Of a DNA stretch of 64,000 bases, positions 12,645 through 25,479 are shown piece after piece. Numbering within the stretch: position 1 is the stretch's first letter; each line of letters begins with the position of its first letter. The notes under the pieces were generated by a model. It had not been told where the DNA came from, did not search any database, and was given only the letters and a program-made list of their open reading frames with translations. A program made the translations under genes and the position numbers. Source of the stretch: Brasenia schreberi (taxonomy: Eukaryota; Streptophyta; Magnoliopsida; Nymphaeales; Cabombaceae); the NCBI GenBank assembly GCA_036023115.1, contig JAYKKT010000041.1, positions 886,501 to 950,500 of the forward strand. The letters run 5' to 3'.

Positions 12645-13010
12645 AATACAACAACAACTAAGCCTTCTCCCATACTACATGGTGTCGGCCACATGAATTC
12701 TTTGTTTCCACATAGCCCTATCATGTGTCATGTTAGCAATTAACTCAATATAAACTATATCATTCTTTATTAATTTTTCCCAACACTTTTGTGGTCGTCC
12801 TCTCCCTCTTTTAACATTTTAACAATCTATTTTTTTATATCTTCTTACGGGAGCTTCATTGGGTCTTTTTCTATGTGTCCAAACCATCTTAAAACGATTT
12901 TCTCTCATTCTATCTTCCGTTAGCCAATTTGTTTCTAATAACCTCATTATGTATACGGCCTTTCCTTGTGTGACTGTTCATCCGTCTCAACATCTTCATT
13001 TTTGTTACAA
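12645..13010 (-). mobile_element. RTE LINE fragment, 5'-truncated
   Basis: On the minus strand the sequence ends with the RTE 3' signature (complement of AACAACAACTAAGCCTTCTC at 12,647). Upstream is the C-terminal RTE coding region, seen also at 16,000-16,250 (complements of CACTTTTGTGGTCGTCC and CTATCTTCCGTTAGCC). Several stops are present. A 12,185-12,300 SINE-like piece lies just before it. Confidence 0.75.
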
Positions 13011-14039
13011 TTTTTTTTTACACATAACAAATAAAAAAAAATTGTTATACTTTTTATACTTTAGAATTAATCTACTATATAAATTAAATGTTTTTTGCTT
13101 TAACACTTCAATCGTTTGTATCAAAGATTAAAGAGTTGAGATTATAAAGTGGATTTGACCATGGATGAGGTGTACGCATGGACTATGCTCTCTATGTTTA
13201 AGTGGATTGGAGGTATTTTCCAAAAAAAATTAAAACACAAAAGAAATAAATAAAATATTAATGGAAGACAGTGATAAAAGTAACATAAAATGTCAACAAT
13301 TTCACGAAGAAAAAAACATTTTGAAAACTATAAGAAACAACGGTAAAAAGAGAAGTCTCCATGGTTCTAGAAAACAAAGTAACACAACCAACTCACGTTA
13401 CGCACCAATCCATTCTTATCTCTCCCTATGTACAGTTAATGGTGTCCCTATAGTACAAACCAAGTTCATCTGTATTAATTGAGAGAGAGAGAGGTCTTTT
13501 CCTATTTTGTATACATTGTGTACGAGTCATTAAGATGGTAGTGTAAAGAAACTCTCATTTTAATATATGTATATATATAATATACACGTATGAAAAAACT
13601 GAATCTTGTTCATCTCTAAGATGTTTGTCCATGTTCATTCATTGCATGTTTGTCCATGTTCATTCATTGCCTTTTATTGTAAGACAGTAATAACATTCTC
13701 ACTATTACTTTTCGAAGAGAATGAGAGTAGTAATAACATTGTTCATCATTATTTTTAAAATTTCTTAATTTTTTTAAATTACTTTCACCACACCGAAACG
13801 CAATGATGGAGCATATGTGACCTGTGGGGATATATATATAACACCAAACATACAAATAATCGTCCCATCTTAAAGTCTGAGAGGTAAAAAAGAGAACCTC
13901 CGTGCTTTTGAAAACAAAGTCAACACAGTTAACGTACTATCCATTCTTATCTCTCTCTCTCTAAATATATACAGTTGCAGATCACAAGAACCTATTATTA
14001 GTTAACTAAAAGCAGTGCATTCTCACTAGTCACAACAGA
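13010..14039. other. Intergenic, 3' flank of the zinc-finger gene
   Basis: No gene is supported. There are two near-identical adjacent words, TTGTCCATGTTCATTCATTG, at about 13,625-13,670. The last few hundred bases before 14,040 are likely the 3' UTR and flank of the minus-strand zinc-finger gene. Confidence 0.4.
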
Positions 14040-14843
14040 TCACAAATGAAGTGTAAGATCCAGCTTTGAAGAATCCTCATTGGGGAGTTGAATGGTGTTT
14101 GTATCAGTGTTCGTCGTTGGTTCCTGAACTTGGAAGACGACCTCCCTCTCTCTATTGAATTCATCGGCCGTCTGCCGAAAACTCCCAGGCCAGAACAGCT
14201 CAGCTGGTTCCTCATCCATGAAAACCGGCAACCCGAAGGAGCCGCTGACGAATCTTGCACCTCCTCCTCTAATGCCAGGCTTGTCGATAGCAGCATCATG
14301 CGTCAGAGAGTGAACCTTGATCCCCAGATTCCGGCAGGGAGACCCATGTAGAGGGAGGGATGCTAAGCTTGCGTATCTGTCTGATAGCACACTCACTCTG
14401 TGGGCTCTTTTTGCCAATGTCCTCTCCCTCTTGTGAGCATTCTGGTGACCACCCAAAGCCTGAGAACTGAAGAATTTGCGGTCACAGTAGTGGCACAAGA
14501 AGGTCCGGAGCTCGGAAGGTCGCGAAGCATGCGAATTATTGATGCCATTGCTGCTCTCTCCAGTGCTTGACATTGAAAGACCCAATGCAACAGTGGGACT
14601 CTGGTTTTTGTCTGTGGAAGGATCGGCAAGGCAATTGTCACAGTTTAATGAAAGATCCAGGGAGACTGATTCTGATTTTAATTGGAAATTGAAGAGGGGA
14701 GTAGGGGAAGAAGGGGCATCTTTTGAAATTTCTGGGGAGGTCTCTTGGTTGGATACGTTAGAGCCAACCTGGCTGCTAACAACAGATTCCTCTTGGGAGT
14801 AGTTTCCGGCTTCAGGCTCGACTCCGGCACTGTTCTTGATCAT
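14040..14843 (-). CDS. C2H2 zinc-finger transcription repressor (ZFP1/3/4-type, QALGGH, EAR motif)
   Basis: This is an intronless gene of 267 aa; the first true ATG is at 14,841-14,843 and the stop is TGA at 14,040-14,042. It has one plant-type C2H2 finger at residues about 115-140 ([21 protein letters not shown]: Cys117, Cys120, His133, His137) with the plant-specific QALGGH DNA-contact motif. An LDLSL motif (residues 62-66) and a C-terminal LDLTLHL (261-267) are EAR-type repression motifs. A basic patch [12 protein letters not shown] follows the finger. This layout is that of the small Arabidopsis ZFP1/ZFP3/ZFP4/ZFP7 group, nuclear regulators of development and hormone responses. The specific orthologue cannot be decided by eye. 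The acidic and Ser-rich N-terminal part is low in conservation, as usual. An opposite-strand open frame overlaps but is a shadow. Confidence 0.92.
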   Translation of the reverse strand: MIKNSAGVEPEAGNYSQEESVVSSQVGSNVSNQETSPEISKDAPSSPTPLFNFQLKSESVSLDLSLNCDNCLADPSTDKNQSPTVALGLSMSSTGESSNGINNSHASRPSELRTFLCHYCDRKFFSSQALGGHQNAHKRERTLAKRAHRVSVLSDRYASLASLPLHGSPCRNLGIKVHSLTHDAAIDKPGIRGGGARFVSGSFGLPVFMDEEPAELFWPGSFRQTADEFNREREVVFQVQEPTTNTDTNTIQLPNEDSSKLDLTLHL

Positions 14844-14899
14844 CTTTGTCACTAATCAGCAAGTTTCCTGGATAGCTCTTTCTTGATATTGGCTGATGT

Positions 14900-15326
14900 T
14901 TAGACATTGAAAAAGAGAAGCGATTCAGTAAAAAACTTGAGGTGTAAAAACAACTCACTAGTATAAACAACAAAATTCCATTTGATAAGCATACAAATAA
15001 AAACTCATCAACGGTACAGATTTAAATTTAAAAAGCATTTAATGCATCATATACATTAAAAAAATATGAATTACGAAAAAGTATAAAGGTACTTTTGTCT
15101 TTTCAAATTCAAATCTCTATTATTGATCGTGTTGATGAAACAGTGAAAATCTTTAAATGGATTTGAGTTTTGAGGATGGATAGATGTGCACATATACTAA
15201 TTTCTCTCTTTATATGTGTGTACAGAGTAAGGACAAGGAGAAAAGCTCGTTAGTTATAGTGAAGTTCTCAAAATGAATCTTCATCTCTGTTCTGTATCCA
15301 GTACATTGGTTTCATTTTACATGGTA
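14900..15326. other. Upstream region of the zinc-finger gene, no other gene seen
   Basis: This is AT-rich intergenic sequence that should contain the promoter of the minus-strand zinc-finger gene. I could not assign specific elements with confidence. Confidence 0.4.
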
Positions 15327-16268
15327 TGTCTAGTGTAGACTAGAGAAGTTAATATTGGGTTACATCAAGGATCAACTTTAAGTCCATACTTATTTATAAT
15401 GGTGATTGATGAGTTAACAAAATATATTCAAGATGAAGTACCTTGGTATATGTTATTTGGAGATGACATTGTGTTAGTGGAAGTGTCTAAGGAAAAAGTT
15501 AATAGAAAAATAGAACTATGGAGTGAAGCATTAGAAAGCAAAAGCCTTCGACTTAGTAGAATAAAAACAGAATATATTGAATGTCAGGTTGATCATTTGG
15601 TTACTTCAGAGGACATAGAAATTAAATTGGTACACATTGTATCCCCCAAAATGAAAGTTTTAAATACCTAGGGTCAATTTTTCAGAGTGGTGGAAGAATT
15701 GATAGAGATGTTACGCATAGAATTAATGTTGGCTGGTTAAAATGGAGAAGAGCATCAGGTATTCTTTGTGATAACAAGATATCATTAAAGTTAAAAGGTA
15801 AATATTATACAGCAGCAATTAAACCTGTCATGTTTTATGGTTATTAGTGTTGGGCAGTTAACCATCAACATGTATAAAAGATATCTGTGACAGAAATGAA
15901 GATGTTGAGATGGACGAGTGGTCATACAAGAAAAGACTGTACAAAATGAGGTTATTAGAAACAAATTAGCAGTGGCACCAATAGAGGATAAAATGAGAGA
16001 ATATCGCTTAAGATGGTTTGGACATATAAAAAGAAGATCATAAGAAGAAATTGTAAGAAGGTATGAAAAACTAAATTTGGAAAGTATTAAAAGAGGTAGA
16101 GGACTACCACAAAAAGTGTTGGAAAGAAACAATAAAGAATGATCTAGCTTATTGTGAGTTAACTGCTAACATGGCACATGATAGAGCTCTGTGGAAACAA
16201 AGAATCCATGTAGCCGACCCTGTCTAGTATGGGAAAAGGCTTAGTTGTTGTTTGTCTAGTGTAGACTA
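15327..16268 (+). mobile_element. RTE-clade LINE, 5'-truncated, with 16-bp target-site duplication
   Basis: The insert (15,343-16,252, about 910 bp) carries the end of an RTE-type reverse transcriptase. LHQGSTLSPYLFIMVIDELT at about 15,363-15,420 is followed by MLFGDDIVLVEVSKEKVNRKIELWSEALESKSLRL and KTEYIECQ. Further C-terminal RTE sequence then reads in shifted frames and ends in CTAGTATGGGAAAAGGCTTA and GTTGTTGTTT. The catalytic motif is FGDD where the family has F/YADD. The 16-base word TGTCTAGTGTAGACTA flanks it on both sides (15,327-15,342 and 16,253-16,268). Frameshifts and stops (15,671, 15,846) show it is dead. Confidence 0.93.
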
Positions 16269-16269
16269 T

Positions 16270-18940
16270 GAAGTTCATCTAATTGACGATGAACACCAAT
16301 TTGCTCCTCTTTATGAACTCAGAAGTATGAGTAGTTCATTCAGTAGAATTTTGATGAAATAAGATCTATAGTCATGACATTTGCAACATTATGTTTGTGT
16401 GTGCGTTTCTCTGTCTGTGCGTGTGTGTGCTTCAAAGATTGATGGATACAGGCAAACCATATCAGCAGTATTCCTTAATTGGCTTGAAATATCTTAGCCA
16501 GACTTTACTAAAGTAGTTCATGCAGAAAACCATCTAAAGATGGTACTCGGAAAGTTGGCAGGAACTCAACTCACAAGATGAAGGCCGTGAGTCCGATCCC
16601 TGGGGTGTGCATACCTGGATTCGGCCTCCCAATCGTAACCAAAAAAGAAAAACAACTAGACAGAATGGTACATCACTATTGTGCATCGAGGTGTTTATAT
16701 TATACACAACACCACAACTTAGGCATGCCATTGAAGTCACATTAAAAGGGGAAACTTGTGTATCATGGGCACATAATTTGCTTGTCATTCAAGCTCCTCA
16801 CCGCCCCGAGATCATTAGAAAGCAGATCTTGGTAAGTGATAACAAGACGCGACATTCTATATTATTCAAGGAAGCTTCTGCTTCATAATTGAACAGTTTT
16901 TTATTACCTGCCATATGAACAACATATGTATTTTCTAGGAAAATCATTACCGAACACAGGAAAAGGTTCCTGCCCATGAACTAAAACAGAGGACCTCGTG
17001 CTTCGCCCCAACAACACCAATTCGATGCATTGTCCAGAGAAAGCTACACTCCAAAGCTATGATGGAATTCATCTACCTGAGGCGATATTATTCTTCAAAT
17101 GATGTGCTCAAAATGCAGGGGAATCTCATTTCAGACTCCTCGACATCAAGCTTTCTGACCATTGAAAAGAAATTCTCTATCCGATTCTGAACTGCCTTGT
17201 GGATTGCAATGACATGTTGGTTTGGATACATACAGCTAATGGGGACTGAAAAACCTCTCAATCTTTGAGAGTTGCACATCAAGCTAGACAGACAGAATAC
17301 TGTCACAGGCAAATCAGGTAACAGAAGGAATTTCAAAGGAATCTTTACCATGGGGACCAATCCAACCTCAATAGAACATACACATTCAGGAAAACAAGCA
17401 ATAGTGTTGAAAGTTTAACACAAAAAGAGCGGAGCCGAGAGCGACCAGCGAAGACATGCAATATGCAGTTTCTCAACCAATAAACCCTGATCTCCCCAAA
17501 GAAAATAACCATCTAAACAGCAAGTGATGAGAAAGAAGCTGGTGCTTGACATCATCTGCAAAAACTACGATTTCATCATTAAGGAGAATTCAAGGTTAAA
17601 ACTATCAATCATCAGATGCCTACCAATTCTTCAACAGACTATCAAATATAATCATCAGAGAGTTTTACATGAAAGCATACAGAACCAGTATACAAACCAA
17701 CCAAGCATTTTCCACACCAAGTGCTCTCCGCTACATGGATTCTTAGTCACAACAATAGAAGTTTATCCTATGCCATGTTAGCATTTAACTCAGCCGTTGC
17801 CACGCCCAAGCCTGGATTTGAAAGGAGGGGTCTTTAGGTACCTAACGCCAGCGTAAAACTCAGTTGGATCCTTTTACCATGGATTCTAAGCAAACTGAAC
17901 CAGTGCTCTGAATACTTGTATAAACCACTTATACATTCATCCCTAGTGAACCAAAAATTGAAGGATATCACAAGAAAGAGATGCGACGTCCACTGAAATA
18001 ACCCACACCTATGGTTATTAATGATGACTTCAATAGTAAAAGCCAGAAGTCAAGAAAAAGAAAAAGAAGACAGATCACCACAAGTTTTAACGTGTTTCGA
18101 CTAGGGAAGCCTACTCGATAGGTAAAACAGAAAGAAGATTTTCACTATGATAAAGAGATAAAAACTGAAATCTCACAATTGATCCCCTACTGGCCCATGC
18201 CCTCTACAACCGCCAGAGACCTCTATTGTCTAATTCGGGTCACACCCTGAGATTTTAGGGGTCGCTCACTATTCGTGTCCATCACAAATTCAAGCCACAT
18301 TAACAAGAACTCTAGATCAAAACCCACAGAGAAGCACCAGACTGCATCACATGTCCTCTAATTCCACAAAGTCCACAGAAACGATAAGAACACATGAAAA
18401 CTGAGCCTATTTCATAAAAAATGAAGGCAAGAAGAACCACAAGCAGTAATACTAAATGATCGTAAGTCAAATCAATAACATGACACCCGAAATTCAACAA
18501 GCTCGGTCCTCATGAATCATTCAATAAAGACAAGAAATCACATGCTAAAAACAGATACAGAAAGAGAGAAAGGAGATAACTCCCACATACTTGAGAGCAG
18601 GTAACGCCCTACATCCATCACTCAATTAATCCAGCAAAACCTCTGGTTTCTCCTTCTGTTCCCATCTGATTTTCTGCTTTGTTTGTTGGGATTAGCTAAG
18701 GACTTTCCTGTTTCTAGAGAGAGGGAGAAGTGAAGACCACTTTATGATTATGGAGCAGTGGTGATGGTTAATTATGGCAAGAAGTCATGAAACTCCATTG
18801 AGTTTGTTGTTGTGGGCGTCGTCATGCTCAGGCTGAGGTCAGAGAACAAGGACAACAGCAGCAACAGTAGCAGCAACACAATTAAAGCAAAAGGAGAATG
18901 ACACTTCTCATCAGCCTTGTGGGTCACCTCCTTTTCAAGT
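16270..18940. other. Intergenic; repeat fragments, no gene recognised
   Basis: No coding sequence is recognised. A SINE-like unit lies at 16,549-16,650 (GTGAGTCCGATCCC as B-box). Bases 17,800-17,890 resemble the RTE 3' region just upstream of its tail (AAGCCTGGATTTGAAAGGAG and GCGTAAAAC, as at 7430-7500). Bases of about 18,060-18,260 have the ACGTGTTTCGACTAGGGAAGCC type of sequence often found in plant LTRs. The 17,088-17,360 minus open frame matches nothing I know. Confidence 0.45.
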
Positions 18941-18941
18941 G

Positions 18942-18943
<2 letters not shown>

Positions 18944-18983
<40 letters not shown>
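18944..18983. repeat. (CT)n microsatellite
   Basis: About 40 bases of CT dinucleotide repeat. Confidence 0.97.
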
Positions 18984-18987
<4 letters not shown>

Positions 18988-19344
18988 AATGCATGCCATA
19001 TAATCATTCACTGTATTGTACTACTGGCTGGCCATGCCTCTTCCTTACCTTTGCTGCTTTAGGCTGTTTTACTCTAAAAGGATCGTATGGGCATGAATTC
19101 AAGTGATTGCCAATGCCACCAAACAAGCTCAAACATGGAAAGTATCCAGTTTTTCGAAGCTATCATGAGAAGAGTGGTTCGAGCCAACACCCACATCCCA
19201 ATAATCTTAATTAGTCTTGTAAAATCAAATCGACTTTGCCTGAATCGGCCAATCCCAATCACATCGATGAACAATTAGATTCGATCAAGGGTTGGCTGGG
19301 ATCAAAAGAAAATCCATTCTAATTTCTCGAGTCTCCAATTATGT

Positions 19345-19548
19345 CAATCCGGTTCCGGTTTACGAGGAATCAGGACAGAGCCGGTTCCAATTCCAGTTTG
19401 AAACCGTTAGTTTTGAAAACCATTTAAAATGAAAAAGTATTAATTTTAAAAAAAAAAATCAAGAACTACTGGTTTCGATTATGTGAGAGGTGAAGGTAAA
19501 ATCAGAACCGAACCCAGTGATTTCTAGTTTCAATTCTCGTTCTAACCA
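19345..19548. repeat. CGGTT-rich dispersed repeat, truncated by a TA satellite
   Basis: The block begins CCGGTTCCGGTTTACG and has AACCGTTAG and an AT-rich centre. Its second arm (GAACCGAACCC ... GTTCTAACCAT) runs straight into the TA microsatellite at 19,549. Confidence 0.65.
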
Positions 19549-20092
<544 letters not shown>

Positions 20093-20239
20093 TATATGGG
20101 AAGAAAATTAGCTATTATACGCAAATCGGTTGCTTGCAAAATGATGCAAAGTCATATCTAAACCATTCAGTAATAGAATTGAGATTAAAAACAGTAAAAA
20201 GTCAGTACATTTTGACTTTTTGAGTGAACGTATCTTAAC

Positions 20240-20640
20240 CATTGGTCTCTCTCTCTCTAGGGTCTACCTAATTGAGAAAGGAAAGCATAACTTTGCTTTT
20301 TATCTTCTTTTGCAAAGAAACGAATAGTTTCTGCAGTCCTGCTCTTTGTTTGGCTCTAGAAAGTCCTCCGTAAGTGGATTCTCCACTCGAATTCGCAAAC
20401 ACCATCTCCAAAAGATCTTCTCCCTTCCCAACAATCAAAACTTTTGTTACAGAGAAGTCACTACCGGCCGGGCCAGCCCAGGCTCCAGTGGGCCTGCCCA
20501 GCCCGGACCAGTCCCTCAGGTCATATATATATATAACTGATTATGCCTATCTTTACTTTATTAAAAAAGAATAAAAGAAAAAGGGGAAATTCGATCATGA
20601 ATAACTGAAGTTCATACAATTACACATGGTTTCAAATAAG
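20240..20640. other. Intergenic, small GC-rich patch
   Basis: Bases 20,460-20,520 contain GGCCGGGCCAGCCC and GGCCTGCCCAGCCCGG words, similar in style to the hairpin at 4556-4597. No coding evidence was found. Confidence 0.35.
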
Positions 20641-20915
20641 TTTGAAAGCTTCAACTGAAACCGAACTAGGCCAAGAACTATTTGAAATTGGAATCGGAAG
20701 TTCCAAACGATCGGTTCTGGTAATTTTTCAAACTTTTTCTCTAAATTTTAAAATTCGAATATTTTTTTGGTTCTTAGCTATTTACACCCCAAACTGAAAC
20801 CACTAGTTCAAGAATTATTATCAAAACCAGCCCCTCAGCCGATTAAGTTACGGCTTCAGTTCTAAAACAACCGGAACCAGCGGTTCATATCTACCTACCA
20901 TAGTCAAAGCTCTAT
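20640..20915. repeat. CGGTT-rich dispersed repeat
   Basis: AACCGAACTAGG, CGATCGGTTCTGG and ACAACCGGAACCAGCGGTT flank an AT-rich centre (TTTTCTCTAAATTTTAAAAT), as in the other family members. Confidence 0.65.
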
Positions 20916-20963
20916 ATTTGATTCATAATGCACGGCATGTCAGCTTCGCCTCCCAATTGGTGT

Positions 20964-20964
<1 letters not shown>

Positions 20965-21023
<59 letters not shown>
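20965..21023. repeat. (GA)n microsatellite
   Basis: About 59 bases of pure GA repeat. A shorter CT run follows at 21,180-21,201. Confidence 0.97.
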
Positions 21024-21026
<3 letters not shown>

Positions 21027-21029
21027 CAA

Positions 21030-21840
21030 TAACTCTAACAAAAAGGAGAGTCTAAAACAGCAAAGAAGAAGCAAATGTTTGATCATAATTAAGAGCTCAA
21101 TCTCGTATAACAATCAAAACTTCACGTTGGTTTTCATCATCATGCATTGAGTGCCAGTCTCACCTACCAAGACTGTCCTCCTCTCTCTCTCTCTCTCTCT
21201 CAGAGAGATTGGAAACCAAGATGCATGATCACAGTGGGATCTGAATCCACTATGAGTTCATTCATTAGGGACTCTTGGATCAAATCGGTTTCATGTGAAT
21301 TTGATTCAGATCCATGAAATGACCAATTGGATTGACTTGTGGGCTTGGGGCAAACCTTGTTATCTGGGTCACACCAAGTTGCTTCAACAGCTTCTTTTTG
21401 TCCATGACCAGGAGTATCCTCCCTTCCCACCGGTGAGAGACTAGTCTCCGCGGGCACGGTCAGGTGCCAGACTCGGGGACCCTCCCAACGACGTTCCTCC
21501 CTACATATTACCTTCGAGAATCCATCAAAAGGGCTATATGCTTAAGAGGGTGTTTGATTGCGAGGCCGTGAACTCCAGTTCTACTTCTAGCAGCTCATCC
21601 CTAAATCTCACGGTCGATTACAACTTTGCTTTAGGGATGGGAAGCTCATGAGTCTCGTAATCGGGTAAAACGTAAGGTCGTAGAACCCCGCTTTTTACTA
21701 TGTGTTGAGGTCGGGCAGTTGATTATATAAGGATTAGAATTGTCATTTGAGTTATATAGTCCCAAACTTCGAAATCAAACACCACCTAAGGGTCCCCATT
21801 CCTTACCACTCAACCCAACACTTGATTGGTTCAAGTTGCT
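21030..21840. other. Intergenic, no gene recognised
   Basis: Moderately GC-rich sequence. The minus-strand frame at 21,200-21,457 has no recognisable domain. Confidence 0.35.
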
Positions 21841-21844
21841 TCAA

Positions 21845-22115
21845 CTAGACATGACCGATTCATAATCGAACCGGTCATGAACCCGCCGGTAATCGCAACC
21901 AGGGACCTCCAGTTTGGTTATGATTCTTGATTTTTTTTAGAAACCAATTTGAAACCAGAACCAGCAGTTTCAAAGTGTCCTTTAATAAATATTATATATG
22001 TTTTCTAACATTTAAAATCACATGTTCAATTGTGACTCAACGGTAGAATACCTGAGCTTACCGGGAAGTTAGACTCCTAGTGGGAGCAACCGTCCTTTCA
22101 AATATATATATATAT
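21845..22115. repeat. CGGTT-rich repeat with tRNA-like segment
   Basis: It starts GACATGACCGATTCATAATC and holds GAACCGGTCATGAACC. Its AT-rich centre is followed by a tRNA-like stretch: GACTCAACGGTAGAATACC (like an A-box) and GGGAAGTTAGACTCC (like a B-box). Confidence 0.6.
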
Positions 22116-22119
22116 ATAT

Positions 22120-22698
<579 letters not shown>

Positions 22699-22978
22699 GG
22701 CTTGGAGCGGTTTCGGATTCCAGGTTGTCTAGCTTCAACAACTTAAATTAAAGACGTTTTTTTGAATAATAAGAAAAATTTTAAAACAATACTCCTCGAT
22801 GAGGAAACCCCATATAACACCACCTTCTCAGACCTCACCTAAGTTGGATTCGGCTAGATTTACTTGAAAATGACTCATTTGAATCAGATTTCCATAAATT
22901 AGGCGGAAGCAAAAGGGACCTGAAACAATTAATTATCAAATTAGTATCAACAAAGATAATTCTTTTAGACACAGAAGG

Positions 22979-23100
22979 CAGGACTCTCCTGGCTAGGGGT
23001 TGACTAAAAATAAACTTCATGTTGAAGGTCATGAGTTCGACACCTATGACATTCATCTTGTATGGGTCCGCCTAGCCCCAACTTGCCTATAGAAAAGAGG
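22979..23100 (+). repeat. SINE-like Pol III-type repeat (family 2)
   Basis: CTCCTGGCTAGGGGTTGACT (A-box-like) and AAGGTCATGAGTTCGACACC (B-box-like) are spaced as in tRNA-derived elements. Related units occur at 16,549, 46,307, 48,376 and 49,390 on this strand, and at 4833, 12,185, 45,815 and 47,505 on the other strand. Confidence 0.6.
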
Positions 23101-23249
23101 AAAGATACTCATTCAAAAGGTATTACATACCTTTTTATAGTTGAAATTTGAAAACATGATTCGGTATGCTTTTAAATAGGTACCCTACGCGGATAAGGAA
23201 GTTTAGGTCAAGGGACACGGAGATGCTTATATTGCTTTTTTCCTACTTG

Positions 23250-23565
23250 TACATGGCCGGTTTCGGTTTGCTTAGAACCAAGAACCAAAACCGAATTGGG
23301 ATTGAACTGGTTTTGGTTTCAATTTGAAACCACCGGTTACAATTTAGGTCCTAAACAATTTGCAATAAATATTAAACTTTTTTGAATTGTGATACAAATA
23401 TTTAAAAATTTATGGAACTGGAAGTTCCAAACCACCGGTTTCACAGAAGCTGAAATTGGAACCGAACCGGGTCCTCCCTGATTACAGATCTGGTTCTAGC
23501 CGGTACCTAGCATGATTCGTTTCAGTTAGAACTGCTAGACGGGTTTATAACCGACCATGTCTATT
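23250..23565. repeat. CGGTT-rich foldback-type repeat, well preserved
   Basis: It opens ACATGGCCGGTTTCGGTTT and closes AACCGACCATGTCT, so the ends are roughly inverted. The AT-rich centre is near 23,360-23,415. No open frame was found. Confidence 0.75.
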
Positions 23566-23629
23566 TATAATGATAATTTCATGTCAACAGTACTAGAATC
23601 TTGGTTGCAACTTTCTTATGTATAATTTT

Positions 23630-23770
23630 AGCAACAAGTACAAATACATGCATACATACATATATGTATGTATGTAAAGTACAAATGCATGCATACATAC
23701 ATACATATATGTATGTATGTAAAGTACAAATACATATATACATGTGTATACACACATATATATAATATAT
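23630..23770. repeat. Tandem 50-bp units of palindromic ATGCATACAT sequence
   Basis: AGTACAAATACATGCATACA and TATGTATGTATGTAAAGTAC recur about twice in direct order, and each unit is itself largely self-complementary (CATACATA/TATGTATG). Confidence 0.8.
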
Positions 23771-23799
23771 GTCAGTTGCAAAAACAAACTTTTCCAGGT

Positions 23800-25470
23800 T
23801 TTAAAACATTCTCAATGAGCTGAATCAGTTTAGTTGGTCCAATTGGGCCGATTTCGGCCTGAATCCACTGATCTTGGGTTGTTATAGTTTAAGTTTTTTT
23901 TTTATTTGCAATATTTTCCTCTGGTTTATCGTAATTTAAGTTTGAATTTTATTAAATTCCCAGTGATTTGCTTTGACTCGGTTTATACGACTTTCCTTAA
24001 TGGGAAACCGATCCGCGATTCAACACCACGACCCAGCCAGATCCAAGCAAATCTACACAATCCCACGAGGCTTCTCTTTAAATAATTTCTTTTTGGTTTA
24101 CAAGAGGAAGCGGCAGCCTAACACACACCCACACATGCATCCTCTGGGGATCGAACTCTCCACCAGCAGTAACCGCGCTAGAGCACCCTGCCGTTGAAAT
24201 AGAGCAGTTGACGTCCAGACGGCCACCACATGTCTCTGTGGTGGACCAGAGCGTCCCAGCAATCAAACACGAGGCATTTATATAGAGCACAAACAACAAC
24301 GAACGTGATCCGGTAAGATACGCCTCGAGAACGGACCTGACAAAACCGGGCACATGCGTCCCTCATGCCCCGCAGCGTTTGTGGTCCCTTCTCGTTATGG
24401 ACGCAACTTACCAAACGGCGGAGACTTGTCCAAACGCAGCACAGTGGTGCGTAATGACTATGGGACTCTCAGGTCCGTCCGCACGTCATCATAAATCTCC
24501 TGACTCTTTGGCCGTCTCTTTCCCCGGACGCAAACGTCCGAAGAAGGGCGTGTAGCTCGGTTAATTTGTTGGCCCTAGTAAAAGATGCCTTATGACAGGG
24601 AACACGATGACCTGTGCCTATTTTGATTGGATTAAAAATCTCAATCATATGATCAATAATGAATCGATGGATTAAAAAACAAAGGTATAATAATAGTATT
24701 TGGTTCATATATTTACTGTTTTGTTTCTTAATATTGGTTGAAATTTGTATGAACAGGTAAGAACCTTTTTAAGTTAAAGTAAAATAGACTCACAATCAAT
24801 ATATATATATATAGAGAGAGAGAGAGTGTGTGTGTGTGTGATTGAGTCTTGTCGACACTTATACCTCACCACTAATGTTCACTTATTATTTTTGGATGAC
24901 ATACGTGTAACGAAAAAGTTCTTCGTACTTTTCTAAAGCTTTTTAAAAAAAAATAAAATTATACTCATGTCATTCAAAAACAATGAGTGAACAGGTATTT
25001 GTGTGGTATGATCCAATTTTCTTATATATATACCCATTAGACGATAGTCTAACGTGCTTGCTATTTTGTATATTTATTCATTCTTAAAATATCAGTATAT
25101 TGAGTTTAAAAATAAAAAATACATTATTAATAAAATAAACATTAAAAAAATGCATATGTATTTTTTACTTTAAAGTTTGACATATCTATTACTACCCTCA
25201 ACGACCCCATTATCATCCCTAATAACAAGATAAGACTATTTTTTAAATGCATCTTTCAAAAGAAACCTTCATGATTAGAGTTGGGGATGGCAATGTTGAC
25301 TCAACTTATCAATACCAGAACCAATCAAGTTAGGATTTAGGTATGGGGATAAGATATTATGACCTACACCTAATTCGATACTTGCTCTCTCTTGTAATCT
25401 AGGCACACACATATAGAGAAAAAGGGGGAGGGTTGTCCTATATGCATAAGATTGCACAGTGTATAATCAT
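23800..25470. other. Intergenic; a GC-richer block at 24,000-24,560 of unknown origin
   Basis: Bases 24,098-24,200 contain a minus-strand family 1 SINE-like unit. Past it, 24,200-24,560 is distinctly GC-rich with no recognised protein. A TTATATAG word near 24,275 could be a TATA box, but nothing downstream is identifiable. The rest is AT-rich. Confidence 0.35.
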
Positions 25471-25479
25471 GCATAATCC

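Noticed and set aside
14088..14351. Plus-strand frame opposite the zinc-finger gene
   Set aside because: Antisense shadow; the minus-strand frame has a clear C2H2 finger and EAR motifs.
16534..18500. Several 60-90 codon frames that might be small genes
   Set aside because: No recognisable domains, no plausible splice structure, and overlap with SINE, RTE and LTR-like fragments.
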